A stretch of 38,054 nucleotides of DNA from Deltaproteobacteria bacterium (GTDB lineage: Bacteria > Desulfobacterota > Dissulfuribacteria > Dissulfuribacterales > QOAL01). The translations under genes and the position numbers were made by a program. This document shows, one piece after another, positions 23,857 through 32,733 of this stretch. The notes under the pieces were generated by a model. It was given only the letters and a program-made list of their open reading frames with translations. It did no database searches and was not told where the DNA came from. The stretch is from the NCBI GenBank assembly GCA_015494395.1, contig WGBG01000162.1, forward strand, positions 1 to 38,054, written 5' to 3'. Within the stretch, counting starts at the first letter, position 1. Each line of letters opens with the position of its first letter.

Positions 23857-24642
23857 ATGGCTTACGTTACAATGAAACAGCTGCTTGAGGCAGGTGTACA
23901 CTTCGGACATCAGACCAGGCGGTGGAATCCCAAGATGAAGCCCTATATTTTCGGGGCGAGAAACGGCATCTACATTATTGACCTGCAGAAGACAGTTAGG
24001 CTCTTCAAGGTTGCATACGAGTTTGTGGTTGAGACCGTGGCTCAGGGCGGTGAGCTGCTGTTTGTAGGTACCAAGAAGCAGGCCCAGGAGTCAATTTTTG
24101 AAGAGGCAACCAGGGCCGGCATGCCCTATGTGAACCATCGCTGGCTTGGTGGGATGCTTACCAACTTTCATACCATCAAGCAGGGGATAGAACGCCTTAA
24201 AAAGATTGAAAGCATGTTCGAGGACGGTTCCGTTGAGCGCTTCCCTAAAAAAGAGATACTGCGCATGGACCGTATGCGTCAGAAACTTGAGCGCAACATC
24301 GGCGGAATCAAGAATATGTCCGGTCCACCTGCAGCGGTGTTCATAGTTGATGCCCGTCAGGAGCATATTGCCGTCAAGGAGGCCAACAAGCTGGGTATCC
24401 CGGTTGTGGCAATAGTTGACACAAACTGCGACCCGGACGGAATTGATTATATTATTCCTGGAAACGATGACGCCATCAGGGCTATCAGGCTTATATCTTC
24501 TCTCATGGCAAATGCCTGTATAAAGGGCAAGCAGCTTCACGAGGAGAGGATGCAGGCAGAAAAAGACAAGGAAGAGGCTGAGGAGGCTGCCACAGAACCG
24601 GTATCAGCCGCAGAGGCAGAGGCCGGAGCCGCTTCAGCCTGA
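23857..24642 (+). CDS. rpsB: 30S ribosomal protein S2
   Basis: This is a 261-residue protein starting [25 protein letters not shown], with W-L-G-G-M-L-T-N and [14 protein letters not shown]; all are S2 signatures. The C-terminus has an alanine/glutamate-rich tail. S2 binds late to the 30S head and is needed for translation initiation. It opens the rpsB-tsf-pyrH-frr-uppS-cdsA-dxr-rseP-tsaB cluster. A diverged MITE lies between its stop and tsf. Confidence 0.98.
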   Translation: MAYVTMKQLLEAGVHFGHQTRRWNPKMKPYIFGARNGIYIIDLQKTVRLFKVAYEFVVETVAQGGELLFVGTKKQAQESIFEEATRAGMPYVNHRWLGGMLTNFHTIKQGIERLKKIESMFEDGSVERFPKKEILRMDRMRQKLERNIGGIKNMSGPPAAVFIVDARQEHIAVKEANKLGIPVVAIVDTNCDPDGIDYIIPGNDDAIRAIRLISSLMANACIKGKQLHEERMQAEKDKEEAEEAATEPVSAAEAEAGAASA

Positions 24643-24658
24643 GCTTAAACAGCCAAGA

Positions 24659-24830
24659 CCTGAACTGAGCGTTTCAAAATCCGGAAAATGTTTTTCCGGT
24701 TTTGAAACGCCTCTTGATTGTCAAATTCACCGCATATCCCTATGTCATCGGTCTTTCCGCATAGCATGCGGGAATGGGAAGATTCCTCTGCGGATATGCG
24801 GCAAGTCTGACAACAGTCGTTTAGACTGAA
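24659..24830 (-). mobile_element. Family-1 palindromic MITE, copy D (diverged, between rpsB and tsf)
   Basis: This is an old, inverted-orientation copy. The left end reads CCTGAACTGAGCG (24659-24671); the right end near 24818-24830 is badly decayed and no flanking repeat was found. Both hairpin modules survive. GCGTTTCAAAA(T)CCGGAAAA pairs with TTTTCCGG-TTTTGAAACGC, and CCGCATATCC (24731-24740) pairs perfectly with GGATATGCGG. The second pairing has changed on both arms relative to the CTGCAT/ATGCAG of younger copies, so the structure has been kept. In the rpsB transcript the first hairpin starts about 25 nt past the stop codon. Confidence 0.7.
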
Positions 24831-24972
24831 CACAATGTCCCCGGAAAAATAAAAAAACCACCGTTACCGGCTGGTAATTTTAACATGTAATTTTTAAATA
24901 GTTCATTGCCACTGTTATGGATTTTTTTCAGAGTACAGCAGGTGATGCGTAGAATATGGAGGATTCAAGAAA

Positions 24973-25569
24973 ATGGCACAGATTAGCGCTGCTATGGTTA
25001 AGGAGTTAAGAGAGCGTACTGACGCTGGCATGATGGATTGTAAAAAGGCACTTGTCGAGTGCGATGGCGATATGGAAAAGGCTGTTGACTTCCTCAGAAA
25101 AAAGGGCCTTGCTGTTGCTGCAAAGAGGGCAGGGCGCGAGACATCTGAGGGTACAGTCCAGTGTTATATTCATGCCGGAAGCAAGCTTGGCGTAATGGTT
25201 GAGCTTGACTGTGAGACAGACTTTGTGGCCAAGACCGATCAGTTTATTGAATTCGCAAAGGATCTTGCCATGCATATTGCCGCTACCAATCCTATATGCA
25301 TAAGGCGTGAAGATGCTCCCCAGGATCTCCTTGACAAGGAGAGAGAGATTTACGCCCAGCAGGCAAAGGAGTCTGGCAAGCCTGAAAATATTATTGACAA
25401 GATTGTTGAGGGCAGAATTGAGAAGTACCTCAAGGAAAATTGCCTGTTAGAGCAGCCCTTTGTCAAAAATCCGGATGTCACCATACAGGATATGCTGAAT
25501 GAGCTTGTGGGAAAAATGGGCGAAAATATCACTGTTAAGAGATTTGCCCGCTTCCAGGTAGGGAGCTGA
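24973..25569 (+). CDS. tsf: Elongation factor Ts (short form)
   Basis: This is a 198-residue protein with the UBA-like N-terminus [16 protein letters not shown], then [12 protein letters not shown] and A-M-H-I-A-A-T-N-P. It is about 85 residues shorter than E. coli EF-Ts. The short form lacks much of the second dimerisation subdomain and is common in deltaproteobacteria and cyanobacteria. EF-Ts regenerates EF-Tu-GTP. GGAGG lies 10 nt before the ATG. pyrH follows after 8 bp. Confidence 0.97.
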   Translation: MAQISAAMVKELRERTDAGMMDCKKALVECDGDMEKAVDFLRKKGLAVAAKRAGRETSEGTVQCYIHAGSKLGVMVELDCETDFVAKTDQFIEFAKDLAMHIAATNPICIRREDAPQDLLDKEREIYAQQAKESGKPENIIDKIVEGRIEKYLKENCLLEQPFVKNPDVTIQDMLNELVGKMGENITVKRFARFQVGS

Positions 25570-25577
25570 TCAGTTTC

Positions 25578-26303
25578 ATGGGTAGCTCAGGCTCAAACAT
25601 AGTTTACCGCAGGGTACTGCTTAAACTCAGCGGCGAGGCACTTCTGGGAGATGCCCCCTACGGTATCTCCACTGAGGTAATGGACGATCTTGCAGCACAG
25701 ATCAGAGACGTGCACGCCCTGGGTGTGGAGCTTGGACTTGTTGTTGGTGGCGGTAACATCTTCAGGGGGGTGGCAGGCTCTGCCAAAGGTATGGACAGAG
25801 CCTCTGCCGACCAGATGGGCATGCTTGCCACTGTTATGAATGCCCTGGCACTGCAGGATGCCCTTACTCGAAAGGGTGTTGAGGCAAGGGTCCTGTCTGC
25901 AATTGAGCTTGGACGCATGGCTGAGCATTTTGTGAGAGGCAGGGCACTTAAGCATCTGGCCGCCGGCAGGGTGGTGATATTTGCTGCAGGCACTGGAAAT
26001 CCTTTCTTTACCACAGACACTGCTGCTGCCCTTCGTGCACTTGAGATAAATGCCCAGGCACTTTTCAAGGCCACCAAGGTGGATGGCGTGTATGATAAAG
26101 ACCCGGCTCAGTACCCGGATGCGCATAAATTTGATGAACTTACATATCAGGAAGTGCTTGAAAAGGATCTCAGGGTTATGGATGCTGCTGCTATTGCACT
26201 GGCAAGGGATGCTGGCCTCCCTGTGGTGGTTTTCAACATGCAGAAGCCTGGTAACATAGAGAAAGTCCTTGCAGGAAAGAAAATAGGTACTACTGTTAGA
26301 TAG
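25578..26303 (+). CDS. pyrH: UMP kinase
   Basis: This 241-residue amino-acid-kinase-fold protein contains [33 protein letters not shown] and [13 protein letters not shown]. These mark bacterial UMP kinase, which phosphorylates UMP to UDP as a hexamer. An ATG at 25578 is only 8 bp past the tsf stop, so translational coupling is likely. Confidence 0.98.
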   Translation: MGSSGSNIVYRRVLLKLSGEALLGDAPYGISTEVMDDLAAQIRDVHALGVELGLVVGGGNIFRGVAGSAKGMDRASADQMGMLATVMNALALQDALTRKGVEARVLSAIELGRMAEHFVRGRALKHLAAGRVVIFAAGTGNPFFTTDTAAALRALEINAQALFKATKVDGVYDKDPAQYPDAHKFDELTYQEVLEKDLRVMDAAAIALARDAGLPVVVFNMQKPGNIEKVLAGKKIGTTVR

Positions 26304-26393
26304 TGGTAGTATTCATCTGTTTCTGCCATGTTTAAGTGCTTGTCATGATTAAGGGTATAGCTTGATTTTTTTACAAGTTCGTGGAGGTTGAAA

Positions 26394-26951
26394 ATGAGCA
26401 ATCCGGTTTTGAAAGAAGCTGACCAGAAGATGGACAAGGCCATTGAGGCCTTCAAAAGAGAACTTTCCCATGTAAGGACAGGCAGGGCAACCGCTGCCCT
26501 CCTTGATGGAGTTATGGTGGATTACTATGGAACTTCGATGCCTGTTAACCAGGTTGCCTCTATATCTGTCCCTGAGAGCAGGCTTATAACAGTTCAGCCC
26601 TGGGATGCAAACATTCTTGGTGAGCTTGAGAAGGCAATCCTCAAGTCGGATCTTGGCCTTACACCGTCCAATGATGGAAAGATTATCCGTGTAAGTGTTC
26701 CGCCGCTTACTGAAGAACGGAGGAAAGAGCTTGTAAAACGGGTCAAAAAGATGGCTGAGGACAGCAGGGTTGCGGTGCGCAACATCCGCAGGGATGCCAT
26801 TGAAAAGCTGAAGACCCAGAAGAAGGACAAGGAAATATCAGAGGACGACATGTTCAAGCTGCAGGACGAAGTCCAGAAACTTACTGATAACCACATCAAG
26901 GAAATTGAGAAGATTCTTGAGGAAAAAGAGAAGGAGATAATGGAGTTTTAA
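26394..26951 (+). CDS. frr: Ribosome recycling factor
   Basis: This is a 185-residue protein of standard length. It contains F-x-x-E-L-x-H-V-R-T-G-R-A, D-G-V-M-V-D-Y-Y-G-T, R-I-I-x-V-S-V-P-P-L-T-E-E-R-R-K-E-L-V-K and a K-E-K-E-I-M-E-F ending. RRF splits post-termination ribosomes with EF-G. The frame opens with TTG at 26388, but GGAGG at 26383-26387 fits ATG 26394 better. Confidence 0.97.
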   Translation: MSNPVLKEADQKMDKAIEAFKRELSHVRTGRATAALLDGVMVDYYGTSMPVNQVASISVPESRLITVQPWDANILGELEKAILKSDLGLTPSNDGKIIRVSVPPLTEERRKELVKRVKKMAEDSRVAVRNIRRDAIEKLKTQKKDKEISEDDMFKLQDEVQKLTDNHIKEIEKILEEKEKEIMEF

Positions 26952-27055
26952 GCTGTTTCCTTCCTGTTTGATTTTTTTGGCCTCCTTGCCCATGTTCATT
27001 CAGGCCTTAACTGGCCGCATGGCAAGGTATCTCTTTCAAATTTTGGTGCCTGCTA

Positions 27056-27811
27056 GTGTACGCTCCTCCTGAACTTAAAATAATCCCAAAGCATGTTGCC
27101 ATTATCATGGATGGCAACGGCAGATGGGCTAAAAAACGCGGCCTTCCCCGTGTCATGGGGCACAGGGAGGGTGTAAAGCGTGTGCGTGAGGTGGTCACTG
27201 CAGCCCGTGAGCTTGGTATTGAGGTCCTAACCCTCTACGCATTTTCCCAGGAGAACTGGGCCCGCCCCAAGTCTGAGGTAAGCGCATTGATGGAGCTTCT
27301 TCAGACATATCTTGTAAATCAGTTGAATGACATGCTCACCAACCGTATATCATTGCGGGCAATGGGGGATCTTGAAAGGCTCCCTGATGTAGTAAGAAAG
27401 ACCCTTGATGAAACCATTGAGCGCACTTCAGGCAACAGCGAGATGATACTGAACCTGGCATTGAGCTATTCAGGGCGGTACGAAATCGCCCAGGCGGCAC
27501 GGCGCATTGCACAGGACTGTCTGGATGGGGTGTTGAGTCCGGACAAGATAAATGAAAAGCTCTTTTCCTCCTATCTGTTTACTGCCGAATACCCTGACCC
27601 TGACCTTGTGATCAGGACCAGTGGGGAGCAGCGTCTGAGTAACTTTCTCCTGTTTCAGGCAGCTTATTCCGAGCTCTACATAACGCCTGTTCTCTGGCCT
27701 GATTTTAACCGTGATGAGTTTGTAAAGGCATTGGTGGATCTGCAGCGCAGGGAGAGGCGTTTCGGCATGATAAGCGAACAGCTCAAACCATGCACCGTCA
27801 ACGGCTCCTGA
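27056..27811 (+). CDS. uppS: Undecaprenyl diphosphate synthase
   Basis: This 251-residue protein starts with GTG; an in-frame stop at 27008-27010 leaves no better start. H-V-A-I-I-M-D-G-N-G-R-W-A, G-H-R-E-G, L-T-L-Y-A-F-S-x-E-N-W and I-R-T-S-G-E-Q-R-L-S-N-F-L are the cis-prenyltransferase motifs. It makes the C55 lipid carrier used for peptidoglycan and glycan assembly. It overlaps cdsA by 22 bp. No clear ribosome site is visible before the GTG. Confidence 0.96.
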   Translation: MYAPPELKIIPKHVAIIMDGNGRWAKKRGLPRVMGHREGVKRVREVVTAARELGIEVLTLYAFSQENWARPKSEVSALMELLQTYLVNQLNDMLTNRISLRAMGDLERLPDVVRKTLDETIERTSGNSEMILNLALSYSGRYEIAQAARRIAQDCLDGVLSPDKINEKLFSSYLFTAEYPDPDLVIRTSGEQRLSNFLLFQAAYSELYITPVLWPDFNRDEFVKALVDLQRRERRFGMISEQLKPCTVNGS

Positions 27812-28632
27812 CCGCTCTGGTAATTGGTCCGCTTCTGCTCTGTGCCATACTATGGGGCGGAAGCAGCCTTTTTAACATCATCATCTGCCTTATGGCAGGG
27901 CTCTGTCTCTATGAGTATTACCATGCGGTTTTTCGGAATAACCGTCTTGTTCTGGCTGCGGGCCTTGTGCTTGGAATGCTTCCGGTGCTCTCGGTAATTA
28001 TCTGGCCCGGAACTGCTGCTGTTGCCCCTGCTGTGTATCTGGTCTTTCTCTTCAGTGTTGCACTGTTCCTCTTTACCTATTCACGGTGGGAAAACTGCCT
28101 GGAGGCATGGGCGTTGTTTGTTTTAGGTGCCCTTTATATAAGTATTTGTGCACTGCATCTTGTCCTGATCCGGGGTTTCTCTGATGGCGTGGCATGGGTG
28201 CTGTTCCTGATGGTGGTAATCTTCAGTGGGGATTCAGGTGCATATTATGTTGGGAAGGGGCTTGGAAACCGCAAACTTTGCCCTTCCATAAGCGCGGGCA
28301 AGACCGTAGCCGGCTCAGTTGGAGGGCTGGTCATTAACCTCCTTGCCGGTGTAATAATGTGGTTCATGGTTCTGAGGTATGTGGACCCCAGGTTTATACT
28401 CCCCCTCGTACTCCTCCTGGGTGCTGTTGGACAGATTGGAGATCTTGCAGAATCTGTAATAAAGCGGGCGAGCGGGGTTAAGGATTCAGGGCTCATACTG
28501 CCGGGGCACGGAGGGGTGTTTGACAGGGTGGATGCACTTCTGCTTGCAGCTCCCCTGCTTTACTGGATACTGGTGGTGGCTGGAAAATATCATCTCTTTG
28601 GCATTACTGAAAGGCTCTATTATGGCACCTGA
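27790..28632 (+). CDS. cdsA: Phosphatidate cytidylyltransferase
   Basis: This 280-residue multi-span membrane protein has the CDP-diglyceride synthase signature in the C-terminal half: G-D-L-A-E-S-V-I-K-R-x-S-G-V-K-D-S-G-x-I-L-P-G-H-G-G-V-F-D-R-V-D. It produces CDP-diacylglycerol for phospholipid synthesis. The start overlaps uppS and the end overlaps dxr by 11 bp, as in many bacterial uppS-cdsA-dxr operons. Confidence 0.96.
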   Translation: MHRQRLLTALVIGPLLLCAILWGGSSLFNIIICLMAGLCLYEYYHAVFRNNRLVLAAGLVLGMLPVLSVIIWPGTAAVAPAVYLVFLFSVALFLFTYSRWENCLEAWALFVLGALYISICALHLVLIRGFSDGVAWVLFLMVVIFSGDSGAYYVGKGLGNRKLCPSISAGKTVAGSVGGLVINLLAGVIMWFMVLRYVDPRFILPLVLLLGAVGQIGDLAESVIKRASGVKDSGLILPGHGGVFDRVDALLLAAPLLYWILVVAGKYHLFGITERLYYGT

Positions 28633-29794
28633 AAAAAAGATTCTGTCTGTTCTTGGTTCAACCGGTTCCATTGGTACCAGTGTTATGGATGTGGTTCGGC
28701 GCTCTGAAGGCCGGTTTGAGATTGAGGCCCTTGCTGCAGGGCAGAACCTTGAACTGCTCTCTGAGCAGATAAGGGAGTTTTCGCCCCGAGTCGCAGCGGT
28801 TATGACAGAGGAGCTTGCTGAATCACTCTCCGAAATGGTGCAGGGTTGTGACGTTGAAATAGTTTGGGGCAAGCAGGGTTATAAGAAGGTTGCTGTTGCC
28901 GAGAATGCAAACCTGGTGGTCTCTTCAATGGTGGGTGCCGCTGGCCTCATTCCCACTGTGGCGGCCCTTGAGGCAGGTAAGGATGTTGCCCTTGCCAACA
29001 AGGAGTCTCTGGTGACCGCTGGTCCCCTGGTGACACGGCTTGCCAGGGAGAAGAATCTTGCCCTCCTTCCAATTGACAGCGAGCACTCTGCCATCTTCCA
29101 GTGCCTTCAGGGAAGCCGAAGGGAAGAGATGAGGCGTATCCTGCTTACTGCTTCCGGAGGGCCTTTTAGGAAGCATGATCCGGCTGACCTTGAAGATATC
29201 ACACCTGAACAGGCAATAGCCCATCCCAACTGGTCAATGGGCACCAAGATTTCAGTTGATTCAGCTACCTTGATGAACAAGGGGCTTGAGGTCATTGAGG
29301 CAATGTGGCTCTTTGACTGCACTCCCGATGATATCACAGTGCTTGTTCATCCGCAGTCAATCGTTCACTCAATGGTGGAATTTTTTGATGGTTCTGTAAT
29401 AGCCCAGATGGGTATCCCGGACATGAGGGTGCCCATAGCGTATGCGCTCTCCTACCCTGACCGCATGGAGCTTGAGCTTCCCTCTCTTGATCTCTTTTCA
29501 ACCGGGCCCTTGACCTTTGAGCCTCCAAAGCTGGATATGTTCCCGTGTCTTGATTATGCATTTCAGGCAGCGCGCAAGGGCGGCACTGCAACAACTGCCC
29601 TTAATGCTGCCAATGAGATAGCAGTCGATGCATTTGTGAACAGGCGTATAGGTTTTATGGATATCCCAAGGGTTGTGGGCGGGGTGCTTGAACAGTTTCC
29701 TGTTGAAGAAATCAACACGCTTGATGATGTGCTCAGGGCAGATGCACTTGCAAGGGTTCAGGCCGAGGGTGTTGTGTCCGATATAACAGGGTAG
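28622..29794 (+). CDS. dxr: 1-deoxy-D-xylulose-5-phosphate reductoisomerase
   Basis: This 390-residue enzyme of the MEP isoprenoid pathway has an N-terminal G-S-T-G-S-I-G NADPH loop. A-L-A-N-K-E-S-L-V-x-A-G, I-D-S-E-H-S-A-I-F-Q and H-P-N-W-S-M-G-x-K-I-S-V-D-S-A-T-L-M-N-K-G carry the metal and substrate residues. The frame extends back to 28520, but the ATG at 28622 places the dinucleotide fold in the right place and overlaps cdsA by 11 bp. rseP follows after a family-2 MITE. Confidence 0.97.
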   Translation: MAPEKKILSVLGSTGSIGTSVMDVVRRSEGRFEIEALAAGQNLELLSEQIREFSPRVAAVMTEELAESLSEMVQGCDVEIVWGKQGYKKVAVAENANLVVSSMVGAAGLIPTVAALEAGKDVALANKESLVTAGPLVTRLAREKNLALLPIDSEHSAIFQCLQGSRREEMRRILLTASGGPFRKHDPADLEDITPEQAIAHPNWSMGTKISVDSATLMNKGLEVIEAMWLFDCTPDDITVLVHPQSIVHSMVEFFDGSVIAQMGIPDMRVPIAYALSYPDRMELELPSLDLFSTGPLTFEPPKLDMFPCLDYAFQAARKGGTATTALNAANEIAVDAFVNRRIGFMDIPRVVGGVLEQFPVEEINTLDDVLRADALARVQAEGVVSDITG

Positions 29795-29818
29795 GCAGTG
29801 CCAAGTTTTAGAGTTTTG

Positions 29819-29902
29819 GTGTCTGTTCAGTGTAGTGAATGGTTTTGTTCTTGAGTGACTTTGAATAGTTTCGTAAGTGCGGTTAATCAGTCGAACAGTT
29901 AC
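29819..29902. mobile_element. Family-2 MITE, copy 2 (internally deleted, between dxr and rseP)
   Basis: This 84-bp element matches copy 1 at 6010 over its left 50 bp (GTAGTGAATGGT, GAGTGACT and TTTCGTA in common). It also shares the right end GAACAGTTAC. It lacks the central palindrome. Its flanks GAGTTTTG (29811-29818) and GATTTTTT (29903-29910) match at 6 of 8 positions, a possible decayed duplication. It lies in the only long gap of the dxr-rseP-tsaB part of the operon. Confidence 0.6.
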
Positions 29903-29929
29903 GATTTTTTCTGCAAAACGGAGTAATAA

Positions 29930-31015
29930 ATGACCACATTATGGTCTTTCGTCCTTGTTCTAAGTGGCCTTATATTTGTCCACGAGTTAGGTCATTTCCT
30001 GGTTGCCCGGGGGCTGGGCATCAGGGTTTTGAAGTTTTCCATAGGTTTTGGTCCAAGGGTGTGGGGCATTATCAAAAATAAAACCGATTACTGCATATCC
30101 GCAGTGCCCCTTGGTGGATTTGTCAAGATGCTGGGTGAGGTCCCTGATGAGCCTGTGGATGAGGCGGATATCCCTGTGTCGTTTTCTCACCGTCCTGTCT
30201 GGCACAGGGCAGCGGTTGTAATAGCTGGCCCCCTTTTTAACCTGCTTTTTGCGTGGCTTGTCTTCGTGCTGATTCTCCTGTTCTATGGTGACCCGGTGAT
30301 GTTGCCGGAGATCGGACAGGTACAGCCCGACTCTCCGGCAGCGGCAGCAGGCATAACTGCAGGGGATCGCATCCTCTCGGTTAATGGAGTTGAGGTAAAG
30401 TCGTGGGATGATGTTTCAGACCGGATAAAGGGCTCTGACGGCCGACCTGTTACCCTGCTGCTTGATCGAAAGGGTAGGGCTGTTTCTGTCACAGTGGTCC
30501 CAAAGCTGAAGACTTTAAAAAACGTGTTTGGAGAAGATGTCCAGGTGCCGGTAATCGGGGTCGTTGCCTCAGGAAACCTTGTGGTTGAGAAGGTAAATCC
30601 ATTTTCTGCACTGTGGAAGGGCTTTGTCCGCACCTGGGACATGATTGTCCTGACTGTTGAAGGTTTTATAAAGATATTTGAAAATGTGGTGCCTGTTTCC
30701 TCTCTTGGAGGCCCAATAATGATTGCCCAGATGGCAGGGCAGCAGGCTGAACAGGGGATGCTGAATCTCTTCTTCTTTATGGCAATTCTCAGCATTAATC
30801 TTGGAATACTTAACCTGCTTCCTGTGCCGGTTCTGGATGGTGGCCACCTGGTATTTTTCCTGATTGAGGCAATTATAGGCCACCCTCTTTCTGTAAAACA
30901 GATGCAGTTTGCCCAGCAGGTGGGGTTTGCAATTCTTGGCTCACTTATGCTTCTTGTGTTTTATAATGACATAGCGCGGGTATTCGGCCTGCTTCCACCA
31001 ATAGGTACGCCCTGA
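29930..31015 (+). CDS. rseP: RseP-type site-2 intramembrane metalloprotease
   Basis: This 361-residue M50 protease has the zinc motif H18-E-L-G-H22 in the first membrane helix, one PDZ domain (about 125-205) and the third ligand in L-P-V-P-V-L-D-G-G-H near the C-terminus. RseP cleaves anti-sigma factors and signal-peptide remnants in the inner membrane. E. coli RseP has two PDZ domains and about 450 residues; one PDZ and 360 residues is usual in many other phyla. tsaB follows 6 bp later. Confidence 0.95.
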   Translation: MTTLWSFVLVLSGLIFVHELGHFLVARGLGIRVLKFSIGFGPRVWGIIKNKTDYCISAVPLGGFVKMLGEVPDEPVDEADIPVSFSHRPVWHRAAVVIAGPLFNLLFAWLVFVLILLFYGDPVMLPEIGQVQPDSPAAAAGITAGDRILSVNGVEVKSWDDVSDRIKGSDGRPVTLLLDRKGRAVSVTVVPKLKTLKNVFGEDVQVPVIGVVASGNLVVEKVNPFSALWKGFVRTWDMIVLTVEGFIKIFENVVPVSSLGGPIMIAQMAGQQAEQGMLNLFFFMAILSINLGILNLLPVPVLDGGHLVFFLIEAIIGHPLSVKQMQFAQQVGFAILGSLMLLVFYNDIARVFGLLPPIGTP

Positions 31016-31021
31016 TATTTC

Positions 31022-31750
31022 ATGCCGGTTCTTGCCATTGAAACAACGGGTACAAGCGGTGGCCTGGCGCTTTGGCACAATGGTTCACTCCTTGCCGAGT
31101 TGGCTGTTTCAAGCAGAGAGACCCATTCCCGCAGGCTGATCCCCTCCATAAAATGGCTGCTTGAAAGGGCGGAAGTTGATATGCAGGAGCTTGAGCATAT
31201 TGCTGTGAGTCTTGGGCCAGGAAGTTTTACAGGCATACGTATTGGCCTTGCCACTGCCAGGGGAATTTCCCTTGCCCTCTCAGTGCCCCTTGCAGGGGTT
31301 CCTACCCTTGATATCCTTGCCGCATCCTTTCCGCCCATGCCTGGGGTTGTTGTGTGTCCGGTTATTGATGCCAGAAACAACCGTTTTTACAGTGCATGTT
31401 ACTTTGCACAGCCCGGGGTTGATAAATGGAAGCGCATAAAGCCCTTTACCCTGGGAGATGCTTCTGAACTTTTGGCCCAGGTTACTGAAGCCGGTGTGCT
31501 TGAGGGGGCAGAGTCCATTATATTTTCAGGCAGCGCTCTTAAACAGTGCCAGGAGGATTTGGCCCGGGAATTTTCTGCCTTTAATCCGATCTTTGCCCCT
31601 GAATGGATGTGGCTTCCGGATGCGGCAACTCTTGCTGCAATATCATTCCGTTATCTTTCAGAATCAGGCGACAGTTCCACAATCTCCCCTGTTTATGTCA
31701 AACTTTCCCAGGCAGAGGAGATGAAGCTTGCGCGCCAGGGAAGGGTCTAA
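31022..31750 (+). CDS. tsaB: TsaB, tRNA threonylcarbamoyladenosine biosynthesis protein
   Basis: This 242-residue ASKHA-fold protein starts V-L-A-I-E-T-T-G-T and contains H-S-R-R-L-I-P-S-I and S-L-G-P-G-S-F-T-G-I-R-I-G-L-A-T-A-R-G, the TsaB signature. It pairs with TsaD and TsaE to make t6A37 in tRNAs. It ends the cluster; a family-1 MITE begins 11 bp after the stop. Confidence 0.94.
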   Translation: MPVLAIETTGTSGGLALWHNGSLLAELAVSSRETHSRRLIPSIKWLLERAEVDMQELEHIAVSLGPGSFTGIRIGLATARGISLALSVPLAGVPTLDILAASFPPMPGVVVCPVIDARNNRFYSACYFAQPGVDKWKRIKPFTLGDASELLAQVTEAGVLEGAESIIFSGSALKQCQEDLAREFSAFNPIFAPEWMWLPDAATLAAISFRYLSESGDSSTISPVYVKLSQAEEMKLARQGRV

Positions 31751-31761
31751 ATTAATTCTAG

Positions 31762-31862
31762 CCTAAATTGAGTGTTTCAAAATTGGAAAGCTATAATCAA
31801 TATAACGCCTTTTAATTTCATGAGAAAAATGATTTTCCGCATTTTGAAACGCTCAATTTAGG
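31762..31862 (+). mobile_element. Family-1 palindromic MITE, copy E (right module only)
   Basis: This 101-bp element has ends CCTAAATTGAGTG (31762-31774) and CGCTCAATTTAGG (31850-31862), with one mismatch. The flanks TCTAG (31757-31761) and TCCAG (31863-31867) match at 4 of 5 positions. It consists solely of the right hairpin module, GTTTCAAAATTGGAAA to TTTTCCGCATTTTGAAAC with an AT-rich loop containing TATAAT. It is a minimal form of the family and sits just after tsaB, where it may act as a hairpin at the 3' end. Confidence 0.82.
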
Positions 31863-31975
31863 TCCAGTCCTGTTATCCATTGTTCCGTTCCATTTTCGTC
31901 CTTGATTTTGCGATTCTTTATTAATTTTCCCGTTTTATCAGATAATTAAAGGAGATAGAGAGCTTCCGTATTGCC

Positions 31976-32701
31976 ATGAAGCCAAAAAGATTATTGAAAA
32001 TTAACTGGGATGCCGAAGGAATATTCAAAGAGAGACTTAACCGGTTTGTAGGGATAGTTGATCTGCCAGAGGAATATGGCGGTCCTGCCCGGCCCGTGCA
32101 TGTGCATGATCCGGGAAGACTTAGGGAACTGCTGTATCCAGGGGCAAGGGTGGCTCTAAAAAGAGCGGAAAAGCCGGGGCGTAAAACATCCTGGACCCTG
32201 ATTGCGGCAAGGCATCACGGGGAATGGGTGCTGGTTAATTCCGGGCTGCACAGGCAAATTTCCCAAAGCCTCCTGACTGACCCTGACATATCGCCCTTTG
32301 GCCCGGTTGCAGGGATTGTCCCTGAGGTACGGCTTGGGAAAAGCCGGCTGGATTACCGACTTGATTTTGATGAGGGACCTTCGGTTTTTGTAGAGGTCAA
32401 GGGGTGCACACTGGCAGTTGATGGAATTGCCCTTTTTCCTGATGCCCCCACAGCCAGGGGCAGCCGTCATATCCAGGAGCTGATGGCCATAATGGATGAG
32501 GGTTTTAGGGCAGGACTTGTGATTCTGATATTCAGAAGAAATGTCAGGTGTTTTTCAGCCAATGGCAAGACAGACCCGGGCTTTGCACAGGTGTTTAGAG
32601 ATGCCCTGAACGCCGGAGTTGAGGTCTATCCCGTGGCATGTGCCGTTGAGCAAAATGCCGTCTGGTATGAAGGAATGGTTGATATTTGTGACCTAACTTG
32701 A
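31976..32701 (+). CDS. sfsA: SfsA-family DNA/RNA nuclease-like protein
   Basis: This is a 241-residue protein with an N-terminal OB-like part (R-L-N-R-F-V-G-I-V and V-H-V-H-D-P-G-R-L-R-E-L-L) and a C-terminal restriction-nuclease fold with F-V-E-V-K-G-C-T-L, then F-P-D-A-P-T-A-R-G-x-R-H, the SfsA signature. SfsA affects sugar fermentation and has nuclease-like residues; its physiological role is unclear. The last three codons and the TGA stop fall inside a solitary end of the family-1 MITE. Confidence 0.93.
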   Translation: MKPKRLLKINWDAEGIFKERLNRFVGIVDLPEEYGGPARPVHVHDPGRLRELLYPGARVALKRAEKPGRKTSWTLIAARHHGEWVLVNSGLHRQISQSLLTDPDISPFGPVAGIVPEVRLGKSRLDYRLDFDEGPSVFVEVKGCTLAVDGIALFPDAPTARGSRHIQELMAIMDEGFRAGLVILIFRRNVRCFSANGKTDPGFAQVFRDALNAGVEVYPVACAVEQNAVWYEGMVDICDLT

Positions 32702-32709
32702 GCGATTGT
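32692..32709 (+). repeat. Solitary family-1 MITE end overlapping the sfsA stop
   Basis: CCTAACTTGAGCGATTGT matches the left end of copy B (CCTAGATTGAGCGATTGT) at 16 of 18 positions. No matching right end follows before the next gene. It supplies the sfsA TGA stop at 32699-32701. It is either a deletion remnant or a chance match. Confidence 0.5.
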
Positions 32710-32733
32710 AAATAACAGCAGAGGTGAAAGAAT

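Noticed and set aside
23636-23875. 79-residue open frame ending inside rpsB
   Set aside because: It lies in the leader, overlaps the true rpsB start out of frame and has no ribosome site.
24091-24540. 149-residue minus-strand open frame inside rpsB
   Set aside because: It is the antisense shadow of a clear ribosomal protein gene; similar shadows occur inside most genes here.
24645-24833. 62-residue open frame covering the rpsB-tsf gap
   Set aside because: It coincides with the palindromic element and has no ribosome site or protein-like composition.
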